Shown here piece after piece: positions 26,930 to 38,292 of a DNA stretch of 64,000 nt (position 1 is the first letter of the stretch; every line of letters starts with the position of its first letter). Below the pieces are notes generated by a model. That model was given only the letters and a program-made list of their open reading frames with translations. It did not search any database and was not told the DNA's origin. This stretch comes from Gerris lacustris (taxonomy: Eukaryota; Arthropoda; Insecta; Hemiptera; Gerridae). The stretch is taken from positions 64,915,144 to 64,979,143 of the forward strand of contig OX578276.1 in NCBI GenBank assembly GCA_951217055.1, read 5' to 3'. The position numbers and the translations under genes were made by a program.

Positions 26930-29060
26930 TCATGTTACACTTCTCCCTGCCCTCGCTTGGACTTCGCTTGAAGTCCTTCCACAATTCTCAGCTTTTTTCT
27001 GTCATCAACTCTTCCTTCTCTCTTCCGAAGTTGGTCGGCATGTATTCCACGTATAGCTCCACCAACAGCTACCTCGTAGGAGAACTCTCAATTTCTTGCT
27101 TCAATGAACCCTGCTGACCATCCCTTCTTCAACTCATTTTTGACTCACACTTCGTCCTCTACCTTGAACTCTCGGTCCCTCAAGGCCTATCGTGGTATTA
27201 CGTTTGTTTCCATACCTTCTTTTCTATCTTCCTGGATGTTCGGTTTTAGTCGATCGAGGCGTGTTGGTAGTCACCGACCGATAAACAAATCTTCTGGTGA
27301 CTGCCCTGTAGTCCCCTGAGGTGAATTTCTGTAACACAACATGAATGCACTGATGGCTACCTCTATCTCTCTAGACTCCTTCTTGCAAGTTTTATATCGT
27401 GTTTTAAAAGTCTACATGACTCTTTCCGTTCATCTACGGATAGTATGGAGTGCTCCGTATGTGGCGAATGTTGTTACTTTTTAAAACTCCTCAAACTCCT
27501 CAGAAATAAATTGGGGCCCATTGTCCGATACAATCTGTTTAGGCACCTCATAGCGACTGAACCATGCTCGTAAATTCCTTATAACAATCTTTGCTGTTGT
27601 GCTCTGCATTTTTGCTACTTCAGCCTATTTGGAATACGCATCGATGCCTTTCAACCACTAGTGTTCATCAAGCAGTTCTGCCAAATCGCGGTGTACCCTC
27701 TCCCACGGTCCTGATGGAACGTTTCGAGAATAGAGTGGCACTTCTGGTTCATTGCAGTGTCCTTCTTGATATGGATCACACCTCCAAAGAACTGTGCTAC
27801 CTGTTCATCTCTCTGTGGCCACCAAACGTAATAATGAGCAAGTAACTGCATTGCTGGGATCACAGGGTGATCTTCGTTTAGTGCCTTCAAAGTTCTTTCT
27901 CTCAAACTTTTTGGAACCACACACCTTCCTAACCACATAATAATTCCATCTTCTAGGGATAGTTCTTCTCTTCTCCGTCTATATGGCATCAATTCTTGAG
28001 GTAACGTTTCTGTTGGCCAACCGATGTATGACGCTATTTTCCTTAAATCTTTTTTTCCTTCTTTGACTCGTTTCTCAGCTCCTCCCTGTCGTAGAAAGTC
28101 TCTATCATTTCATCCAGTAATGCCTTCACCTCCAAGCAGTCTATGTCCTCTGGTTTCTTCTCATCTTGATAACGTGTCCGCACATATGTCCTCCTTTCCA
28201 TTTGTTTCTAATTGTATACTGATATTCTGACAGTTTTAATGCTCATCGTACTAACCTATTGTTACCAACCTTTGAAAGATCTCTTTTTTACTCTGTATAC
28301 TTAAGCTAATTGTTCTCGGTCTACAGGTGCATATTTTTTTCTGCATTGGATAATACACGTGAGGCATATGCTACTGGCCTTCCCATGCCATCTGGCATTC
28401 CATGCATGAGAACAGCACCTAACCTGGCATCACAAGTTAGGAGTTAAGTTAAGTTGGCATCATGTTCTGAGGCATCACAAGTTATTTTGATTTGTTTCTA
28501 CACTTCATATGGCACAAGGACATCCTTCGTTGTTAACACGTTCTTTACTTTCTCAAATGCTGCCTCCTATTTTTCCGTCCATTTCCTTGTGACCCGTGTA
28601 CCTGTTAACTGTTAACTGTGGAGGTCTTTACAGAGTCCGTGTAAGTGAGTTACAAACCATTCATAATAATTAACTAGTCCTAGAAATGTCCTCAGTTGAC
28701 TTGCGTTATTTGGCCTCGACATTTTCTGTATAGCTTCAATTTGTTTAGCTGTTGGGTGGATACCATTCTGATCAATTTGATGTCCCAGATTTGTAACTGA
28801 ATTTTGAATATAACGGCACTTACTAATTTTTGCCCTTAATCCATAAGATCTTAATAGTTTTAGAACCTCCCGCAATCGATTTAGGTCTTCCTTACCAGGT
28901 GCAGTTATAAAGTTATAATTATATCGTCGAGCAACACACCAACTCCTGGTATCCCTTTAAGAACTCTTTCCATGTACCTTTCATGTGTCTCCAAAACACT
29001 AATTTTACCTTTATCTTCAGGCTTATTAAGGCTACATGCATCTTCAAAGATATCTCGACA
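26930..29060 (-). pseudogene. Ty3/gypsy retrotransposon relic (pol fragments)
   Basis: Read on the minus strand, pieces of pol appear in the expected order but in different frames. A V-L-L-D-D motif of reverse transcriptase is near 28930. The RT C-terminus (28612-28875) has LGHQID and the RTFLGLVNYYEWF block. RNase H remnants (about 28340-28480) include DARLGAVL and PVAYASR. The integrase HHCC domain lies at 27651-27992 (H-x-V motif, YYVWWP), and an integrase core remnant with SDNGPQF near 27510. No LTR was found at either side. Frameshifts and stops throughout show an old, dead copy. The domain order makes the Ty3/gypsy assignment firm. Confidence 0.8.
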
Positions 29061-29240
29061 CCAAGTTCCTTTTTATCTAATCACCATTGCAATAGTTAAT
29101 TAAGATCCGGCAAAAACAGTGGAATAGTAGCTTAAGCATTAAATTTATTAATCCTTAGTGCCCATAACCTATTAATATATTATAACATATAGAAGAAGTA
29201 TTTCTGTCGTGATAGATCTAACTACTTACTTTTAGCACTT

Positions 29241-29463
29241 TTAAGGGCATTTCCATTCTTCAGCGGTTGCCCTGTATTCCCGAAGACCAGGTTGACGGTC
29301 TTCCCAGTCGCCATCTTGTAGGTTGAAAGTCTGCATTTCCTGGCTGACTCCACCTCTCCAAGATGATCTGGGGCGTCCTCGCTTCCTCCTTCCAGGAGGA
29401 GACCATTCCATGACCCAACAAGGCCATCTTACTTCGCCCATCCTCCGGAAATGGCCATACCAT
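29241..29463 (-). pseudogene. LINE C-terminal fragment (RTE-like)
   Basis: On the minus strand a short fragment reads W-P-C-W-V-M-E-W and then G-R-R-K-R-G-R-P-R-S-S-W-R, the K/R-G-R-P motif typical of the C-terminus of RTE-type reverse transcriptases. It is followed by a D-R-Q-x-W/R-like ending. Two overlapping frames carry pieces of it, so a frameshift is present. Only about 70 codons survive. Confidence 0.6.
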
Positions 29464-31140
29464 GTTACCGAATTTTACTATTCATGTAGTTTAGTTTATC
29501 TAACGTACCTTGTATGTTTATGTATATAATAAATGTAAGATTACGTCCGATAATTAGGTTGTATTGGAAAGAGGCATTAGGATTAGCAGATTGTAAACAA
29601 AGGTTATCTCCGTAAGATTAGGCTAAGGTGCGTAAGGAACGGCGTCCATCTCTGACATCCCGGTTTGTTTGCAACGATAACGGGCCGATCAGTCTGCCCA
29701 GGCCCACGATACGATACGGACGGCCTACTCTAATCCCACTCATTCTTTTCGACACGGTCGGATCCAATAAACTAATTGTGTGTTGCTTCGGGATCTATGG
29801 TGGTCACGTCGAGCATTCTTTTTTTAAGGAATTAATCCAAATAGGAATTATTATTTCGGACCTGTCAAGCTCAGTGGCGTGCGTTTTCCCACGAGTTGGC
29901 GTTAGCCGCGGGGAAATTGTCTCCCTCTCGGAAAAGGAGAACATATATGGAGGAATAGTGCACTGACGCTGAAACTGGCTCTGTTGGACTGAGTGCGGGT
30001 TTTAGTGCAGAAACAGTCGACCCTCGGGAATACGGTGGAGATACGGCTCAGGTTTCTAGAAAATTATTAAAAATCTAAATTATTTATTAGGTAGATTATA
30101 TATTAAATATTCTACCATTTAGTACCTACTATGTATTTGTTTTTTTAATCGTTATTAATTAATTTTGTTAGTAGTTCGTTGTATAAAATTGTAGGAATCA
30201 TTATTATTAATTTTGTGCTTACTTATTACCCTATGAGTGAAGGCGGTAACTCAATTTATAATTTGGTGTGGTATCTAATTTATTTATTGGCTTTAAATTG
30301 GTTAATATTAAGTTTAAGTGTTTTGCTAATTGTTTAGATATAATCTTTTGATTGTCACATATAGGTACGCTTAACCTAGTTACCGTTATCCCACTATCTA
30401 ATTGCTCTTCATTTTTTTGTTAATATAGTTGTCGTTATACTTACTTATTGTTACTCCATTTAATAGAGATATATCGGTGCACTGAGCCCCGAGTTGTACC
30501 GTTTTATTTATAATTTACTTACAGTTACCACGCCTTAATATTAGTTTGTTTTTTTTGTTAATTAATTGTTTTCCTATGTGTGTTTTGTCCAAATTTATTT
30601 ATTTGTTATATACTGATTATCACAACTTAATTAAGCTTATCTGCGATAAATTTATTATAAGTGATAGGTGACAGCTTTAGTTGCATGCAACGCCTTGGTA
30701 CCCATTAATTTATTCTTTATACCTTATTTATTATTAATTAATTAATACTTACTGTCTTATTTTTATTATAAGTATTTATATTGATTTTTGTTGGAAGAGT
30801 ACTGGAAAAGGTTCCTAAATTATATTTTTTTCTGCGCATGTTTCTTCATTCTACTTGTTATATATTTATAGGTAATTAATGGTTTTTCACAAATTATAGT
30901 GGTCAATGCAAATTACACTTGTATATGTTATTTTCTTATTATTTATGCTACTCCTAACTGCCTCTAATTCTAATTAATTCAATTAAAATCATAGAACAGG
31001 TAAACTCGCATACACCCCTATCCGATCCATCCTACCGACCCTGGTTGTATCCCTAATTTGAGTTTTTCCCTTTAATAATTATCCTCTACTTGTAATCCGT
31101 ACTTACCCACCCCTAACCGACTTCAGCGTCCGGTAGTAAA
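29464..31140. other. No recognisable gene; GC-richer patch at 29620-30060
   Basis: 29620-30060 is clearly GC-richer than its flanks and contains a 112-codon plus-strand ORF (29628-29966) with no motif I recognise. It could be part of an LTR or a leader of an unknown element. The rest is AT-rich without signals. Confidence 0.35.
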
Positions 31141-31179
31141 CCAATTGTAACAACCAACAAAGCGTTCGCTTCTCTATGC

Positions 31180-32499
31180 TCTGGACCACGTTCTCTTGCT
31201 GTTCCATGCCACAACGAATGTAATCGTTTGCTATTTTTTTCCAACCTGGAAACGCGCATAGCTCTTTTTAGACCATCCAGTTGAAAAACTGTTGAGCTTA
31301 CTTTTTTGGCGGTCAGTCAGTGTCCATGCATCACCGCCATAGGTCAAAATGGACTCGACAATAACACTCAGTATTATATTCTGTGTTTACTTCCGAACAG
31401 ACTGACTCCATAAAACTCCATTCAGCATCCCAATAGCCTGCCTCGCCAGTACCACCCTGGCATCAACATCCGCTTGACATGTTCCAGACTCATCAATGAT
31501 AGAGTCTAAATACTTAAATCTCTCTACTGCTTCAATAACACCTTGATCGATTACTATATCCCTTCCTTTACCACCTACAACTAGATACTTAGTTTTAAGA
31601 AAATTGACGGAGAAACCTGCCTTGTCATAAGAGTCCAATAACTTTCGAAGCATAGGTATACTTCACTTCATCTCTATCTAATGCTATAAGTACCTGATCG
31701 TCTGCAAACAACAATGAATGAATCACTTGGTCTTCTATCTTTACTCCCATACCACCACAAGAGCTGTTCCTTACACTAAGTACGTATAAGCTTCAAAGAG
31801 GGTCGGAGGGTTGCGGGCCACCCCGCAACCCTCTCTTAAACCTTTAGTAGCTAGGAAGTTATTAGAAAGACGCTTACTTATTTTAATACATGCCTTGCAA
31901 TTCGAATAATTTTTTTTAACCAACACTATCAATGAAGAATTGATGCCTAGGTTAGAAAGAGATTTCCACAGCAGACTGATTGGTACAGAATCTTACACCT
32001 TCTCACAGATCCACAAAGACTAAGTGGACCTCACGACCTTTAGCTAACATTTTTTCGGCGAGTTGTCTAATACTAAATATATGATCCAAACATGATCACC
32101 CCGCAGTAAATCCAGCCTGACCCTCAGAAATTCTGTTGTGAACTTCGTTTTCTAACCTGTTCTTAAAATTACAGAGCTTAATACAACTGAACAACCTCAC
32201 ACCCACACACTGATGCCTCTATAATTTCCAGTGTGCTTCTAATCCCCTTTTTTTGAAGATAGCTGAAATATATGATAATGCCCAGTCTTCTGCAATATTG
32301 TTCCTTGCACCACCAGGTTAAAGAGCTTAGTATAAGATGACGTAAGATGACGTATCAACTTAGGACCATCATACTTCCAAAGCTCCATTACAACTCCTCC
32401 AGGACCACTTGCTTTCCGATTTCTAGACCATCGAAGAGCATTTTCAACTTCTCCTTCTAAAATAGGTTTAACTTGCACACTCATTTGAGGATGGCCCAA
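31180..32499 (-). pseudogene. RTE-type LINE relic
   Basis: On the minus strand, the upstream piece (32239-32499) has the RNRKASGPGG segment, the RT motif that usually reads NNKAPGPDG, followed by a KYDGPKL stretch. The catalytic F-A-D-D motif lies near 31698-31709 after M-G-V-K-I-E-D-Q-V. A downstream thumb/connection piece (31387-31653) has V-E-R-F-K-Y-L-D-S-I-I-D-E-S-G, equivalent to the conserved FKYLGS motif. Fragments are in different frames with stops between, so the copy is dead. Confidence 0.75.
31806..31833. repeat. 12-bp perfect GC-rich hairpin
   Basis: GAGGGTTGCGGG and CCCGCAACCCTC flank a 4-base loop (CCAC). It lies inside the LINE relic where the RG(L/V)RQG motif of RT would be, so it may be an accident of that sequence. 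Confidence 0.7.
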
Positions 32500-33228
32500 T
32501 AATTCGTGTCCGTTTTCTGTCAGCTAGGACTTGAAATGATAAATCTAACTATTAACTAAATCAAATCTATTAAATGATAAATCTAACTATAAAAATAAAA
32601 AGTATGTGCATTCATGACACACAAAGAGTCCCCAGGAAATTTAACAAATAGGACCGGTTCGTTACCAATTTTTTTTTTTTTTTTTTTTTTTTAACGTTAA
32701 TTATTGTGGCATAATTTTAAGGTATAACGTTTGAAACATTTATTATAATGATGTAAAGCAAACGACTTTACATAGATTTTATTGTCCAAAGGGGATGACT
32801 ATTCCTTTGTCTAGCCAATGCAATTCCCAAGATAATAAAGTCTTAAGATTTTGGGGGAGAACATTTTTTCTCAGCAAACATGAAAATATGTACATATTTG
32901 TTCTCAGTGCGTCCTCTTTCATTTAACTCCCCCATTTGACACATTTTCCTTAAAAGAAATTTCAATCTCTTGATATAGTGTATGATTTTTTAGTGGTTCC
33001 CTATAAGCTATCATTTTCCTGTGTTTGGGTAAAACATAACTAAAAAATTTAAATTTTTGCTATATAGCGTAGTAATCTTATACTCGCTATGCTAACATTT
33101 ACACTAAAGATTATATAAATGTCGAAACGCGTAGGTATATTTTTTAATATAAAATTGTGGTGACAGTGTTGTTATGTTACATTTTATTAACCTCTCTAGT
33201 CATCAGTTGCGAACATTAAACATGCACT

Positions 33229-34075
33229 TAAGTAAATTTAAAACAGAATGTGGTGTCAGGCAGGGTGACATTTTAAGCCCTTTGACTTTTAAGTCGTGAA
33301 AACCTGTAACACTGACAGTCATAGGTATATGGTTGGTTGATGGTAGCTGTTGCCTATTTTGTTAGGAACATTAGCCTACGTCGACGACATAGTCTTCATT
33401 GCCGACTCACAAAAAGAAAATTTGTGGGGCAGAGAACTAAAAAGTAATTGTACGATCAGTTTGGAAAAGACAAAGGTCATAAATATCTTTTGGGAAGAAA
33501 AGATAATGGACATACGTTATAAGAGTGAATAATTGGAGTAGTTCCCTTCTTTAAGTATGAAGTTCCATTCTTTGAGTCTTGCCTCTATTATCAAGACACT
33601 TTTATATACTCTTTTATTATATTTTATACAAAAATACCTTTGTCCCCATACTTACATACGAATCAGAGAGCTGGGTATTACTGAGTAAGAGGCAGCTACT
33701 CTTTAAACTGCTGAGATAAGATATTTGAGAAGAGTAGCAGGCACAACTATAAGAGACTGTAAAAGAAACCAAACTTTAAGACACAATCTTCAAATAAAAC
33801 TCCTTAAGAAACATAGTGAGCTCCATCCAACTCAGATTGTTCAGCTTTATGGTGAGAATGAGAAACGAGTTGTACCCAAGGCTGGCTAATGAAGCAAGGC
33901 TCCAAGAGAAATTACCCCGAGGAGAAGAAGGCTAACAACATAAGAAGTTCATTCCTGGAGCGAAGAGTAAACTGGAACCATGGAAGAAGGCTAACTAAAG
34001 ATTGATCGATATGGAAATCTATTTGTCAAACCTTTGGACTTCACGATAGAAGAGGACAAGATGAAATAAGTAGTA
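33229..34075 (+). pseudogene. LINE relic, RT palm and thumb fragments
   Basis: A frame at about 33229-33290 shows K-T-E-C-G-V-R-Q-G-D-I-L-S-P, the RT motif before the catalytic site. The next ORF (33350-33532) has A-Y-V-D-D-I-V-F-I-A-D-S, the catalytic Y-x-D-D motif, and a K-T-K-V block. A more degenerate connection part follows to about 34075, with a recognisable R-R-V-A-G-T-T-I-R-D sequence. Many frameshifts; non-functional. Confidence 0.7.
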
Positions 34076-35300
34076 AGTAGGGCCTCCCACAAGAACCCTA
34101 TACATTTGTCAGTTACACCATACATAACATTTGAATAATTAAACCAAGAAACTTGAAATTTGGCATCGTTTTAAAAATTATTGATTGTGGTATTACAACC
34201 TAAAATTTACTAAAAATAAGTTGGGGGCCACCGACAGGAGGGGGGTTCCAATAAAAGTTGTTATGCTGTATAAAGAGACATATTCAATCATACTATTTAT
34301 GACCTAACTTGGTGGCATGCTGTAGGCCTGTGAAGATGACACTTTGTTGTTTTCCTCCACTTTATCCCCCCCCCCCCCCCCATTCTATATATTAACTCCT
34401 CGCTATTGAGAAAAGTATATATTATATAATATGTAGTATTCATACATCATTATTACAATGGCATGCTGCATTGTCCCATTAATTGTAGAATCCTTTGGTC
34501 TCGACATTCCCCAATAAAGTTTTTTCTTAACAAATATGATTTCTTATCCTTCAGTGCATAGAGTTTTATTGTCATTTATAGAATAACGTTTACTGTCATT
34601 TACTTATTTAATTTTCTTCAATACCATTAGGTGGCTTCATTGTACTATTATTACCTTATTTTTTTGAATGCTCAGAAAAACTGTTCTATTCGTGTATAAA
34701 AAATATTCAAAACCATATTTGTCAACTAGATAATGTATATACAGTTTGCGCATGGATACAGATACCTAAAAAAAAGCCTTTACCTAGTAAGTGGTTATTA
34801 CAGCCAACAGTGGTTTAACAGGTGGCTAAGAAGGTTTTAAGGCGTTTCTAAATATATTATGTATAAAAATGCTAAACTTAAAGCTTAGTAAACAAGATAA
34901 AAATTAATGGTGTAAGCTGATCCTGGATTTAAAATTGAAAACTTTCTCGAACTTATTTCATAAAGTTTTTATACGGGAACGTTATGCATAAAGCGAATAT
35001 CAGTATAATATATAAATAACTCAACGACGATGTGCTGATTAAATGTATATGTTTATAAATTACAATTAGGGACAAATGTCATTCTTCTTAATTAATGTAA
35101 ATTTTACTTTCAATTTTCATAATTATTTTACAAACCATACCTACCGAATTAAAAAGAATAAAGGTATTTAGTGTAATTTGTTAATGGATTTGACACGGTA
35201 GAATATATTTTTTATTTTTTTACTATACTATTTTGATAAATATAATAAAATTATACAATCAAACATAATTTCATAATCAGGTTTTAAGTTATATAGTAAT
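34076..35300. other. No recognisable gene
   Basis: Contains a C-tract (about 34366-34381) preceded by sequence resembling the poly-C elements near 15.3 and 16.6 kb, otherwise AT-rich. No coding signal. Confidence 0.4.
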
Positions 35301-35329
35301 TTAATGAGGTATCGTCATTTTTATATATA

Positions 35330-37063
35330 TAAAGTGGCTAATCAGCTGATCGGGTTATCAAAATGTTTGGGCACTTCCAGACCACCTAGAGACTCGCGGT
35401 TTTTTGCCTTTGGTCCAATCGGCCCAAACCGACTAGAAAAATCTGAAAAGTCAAAAAAAATTATTTTTACCCCCCTTAAAAAAATAAAAACGGTGGACGC
35501 GAATTGAAGGGTTTCTTCGAAGGGCTATTGCGGCTAAACGGTAAGTCGTATCGAAAAGCGGATAGCACCAGCGGTAACTGATTTTAAAAGATCTACAATT
35601 TTGGTCCTATGACTTTTTGTCCTACGACCAACGGTTCTACCTTAAATCAAGAAAAGTTTTATAATTTTTCGTTAAATTTTGTACTTTGAGCTCTCATAGC
35701 GTTGACGATTAATGGCCGATATAATTTTCGATTGGAGTATTTAAACCCCACACTAATGCTGTTTAAAACGAGTATTTATTATTCAAATTATTTGTATATT
35801 TTTCCGAGAAAAAAGAGTATTTATAATGAAAAAACGGATTTAAAATTCCGTAAATAACGTCATGTTAACGTTTTTTAATAAATAATACTTTTTATAAGCT
35901 TTTTATAAGCTGTTTATTATTATGTTATAGTTAAAAACAAGAATAAATAAATGTAAACAAATATTAAATAATAAAATATGTTGTTCACTAGGTAAAAGAT
36001 AATACATACATTAGTTTCCGCGAAAACACACTTTGTAAACAAATGCCCCCTCTCTTTCTCCGTCAGTCTCCCTGACCAGTATTACGTGTCCAGCCGTGGT
36101 GTGGACTTCTACTCCCCACATCTTTTGTTATACTACCGACATTTATTAAGGTATAATTTTATTCTTATTTATTTAATTGTTTTTATTACCATACTATTGT
36201 TACTAGAATTGTTTTTAATAGTTTGTTAAATTCTATTAAGCTAATGTTTTAGTTTATTTAAAAGAATCTTTTACTTTATTTAAACGAATGTTTTACTTTA
36301 TTTAAATTAATATTTTCGTTTATTTAAATGAATGTTTTACTTTATTTAAATAAATATATTAGTTTATTTAAATAAATATATTAGTTTATTTAGATAAGTT
36401 ATAGTTTAGTTGTATGTTTTAGATTAAAATTAAGTCCTGCAATGTGGAAAATTATTTACATTGTTTTCTTTTTTATGTGATATAGCTTAATATATGTATT
36501 ATAAAATTATTATTTCACCTCAACATTAACTACTTATTTTTAAAATAATTTCGAGTACTAATAAATAAAATAAGTTGATTTAGGTTCTAGCTATTGTTAT
36601 CTCTCAAGCCCAGCAGAGCCATTGTCTCTGTAATAAAACTAATCAAATATATGTAATGTAATCTTTTTCATGACATGTCCTATATTTTAATCCAATATGT
36701 TAATATATTGGATAGTATGTTGATATAGTATTGTCATATAGTCACCGACCTAGCATGAACACCAAGGTTACGAAAATCGGTTCTACCTTAATAGAGTAAA
36801 TTTGGTCAATTTTTTGTTGTTAAATTTTTGACTTTGAGCTCTCATGTCGTGTGCAAATATTGACCGATTTAATTTCCTATCGGTTGTTTAAACCTTTCAC
36901 TTATGCAGTTTTAATCGGGTATTTATGATTCAATTAATTTGTCCTTTTTGATGAGAAAAATTAGTATTTATAAAGAACAAATATATTTAAAATTTCAAAA
37001 ATAACTTCATATTAACTTTTTAACAAATAATTATTTTTAAAAGCTTATATATAGATAAGCAGT
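35330..37063. repeat. Diverged copies of the 13-21 kb repeat family
   Basis: 35521-35780 matches 17550-17660 (ATTGCGGCTAAACGGTAAGT, GATAGCACCAGCGGTAACTG, ATTTTAAAAGATCTACAA) in direct orientation. A second, weaker copy lies at 36775-37040 (CGGTTCTACCTTAA, TTTGACTTTGAGCTCTCAT). Between them, 36252-36411 is a ~23-bp tandem repeat of GTTTATTTAAA..GAATGTTTTAC with about seven units. No genes. Confidence 0.7.
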
Positions 37064-37615
37064 CGCGCGGGGTTCATGCTTGTAATCAGTGGATGTATTA
37101 TTACTATTTTATACATATTACTATCATATTAGATAATTGAGTAGGCTATTTCATTAAATATAAAATACTACAAAGTACTAATGAGATCCACACCAACAAA
37201 AGACAATTTTTGACTCCCGGATTTATTTATTGTCATCGAGTTAGCTAATTTCAAGGGGAACTGCCTATACGCATAATTTTCACACCTCTATTTCCAACTT
37301 CAAATCTAAAAGTTATTCTTGGAATTATTATTGTTTCCCCCGAAGATGGTTTTCTAACTTAAATCATATATTTAGATATCTTAACTATTATTAGTTCCGT
37401 TCTACTAACTAATTAATAATAAAATTGTTTAGTGAAATACATTTTTTTTTTTCATTTTCATGACAACTGCACAATCTTCAAAGTTAACCTATCATTTGGT
37501 ACACCGACTGGCTTACAGAATTCAATATTGACACATCTATATAAGACCCCCAGGATCGATTTCACTATCCGAATTGTATCATATACTTTGTGGTCTTTTT
37601 AACTATTCCAATATT
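37064..37615. repeat. Left member of a distant inverted repeat pair
   Basis: Reverse complement of 59205-59694 (landmarks: CGCGCGGGGTTCATGCTTG, ATAATTGAGTAGGCTATTTC, ACACATCTATATAAGACCCC). The two copies face each other across 21.6 kb that contains the LINE and the nested LTR elements. They are probably two independent insertions of one repeat. Confidence 0.85.
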
Positions 37616-37967
37616 ATTATATTTATTTCATTTCATTCACGGAGAAATTTAAAGAAAACGGGCAAAAAAGGAAATATCACCGGTTTTCAAACGCCCGCAT
37701 CTCGAGTTGTATTTGTCCTATTAACGCAGTCTCGACGGCTCTTTCCAACGATATAAATTATGTTGGGAATGAATGAATGAATGAATGAATGAAAAAATAT
37801 TTGTATTTGAAAAAAATCTTCATACAAAGGGGTTACAAAATTTACTATACATAAACAAAAATTAACCAACTTCGGTTCACATCATTTAGCAGTACATACA
37901 GTAAATAATAAAGTTTTACCTAAGCAGTATGCCTAAATACCAGCACTTTAAATAAATAATTAATAAT

Positions 37968-38007
37968 ACACACATATACATATATATACACATACACACA
38001 CATACAC

Positions 38008-38039
<32 letters not shown>

Positions 38040-38103
38040 ACATACACATATACACATATACACACATATACGTACCCACCCATACATACATACACATACA
38101 TAC

Positions 38104-38136
<33 letters not shown>
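37968..38136. repeat. TA/CA microsatellite and T18 run in the LINE 3' region
   Basis: Mixed ACAC, TATA and ACAT simple repeats end in an 18-base T-run. Overlapping Tyr/Val/Cys-rich minus-strand ORFs are artefacts of the repeat. Confidence 0.9.
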
Positions 38137-38139
<3 letters not shown>

Positions 38140-38292
38140 CAAAAAGGAATATTCCTATCTTCAATAATGTAAACATAAATTATTCTTATACAAAATAAAG
38201 TAAAGTTAACTGATTAGAGAATTAAATAAAAACATAAATCGAACTATAAATTATATCCATTATTTTTTTTATTTTAATTAATTTAGAGATAA

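Noticed and set aside
29628..29966. 112-codon ORF in a GC-richer patch as a host gene
   Set aside because: No motif, no splice or promoter support, and surrounded by retroelement debris; left unassigned.
31806..31833. Transcription terminator hairpin
   Set aside because: The stem is perfect, but it lies in a dead LINE reading frame in a eukaryotic context; no terminator function is expected.
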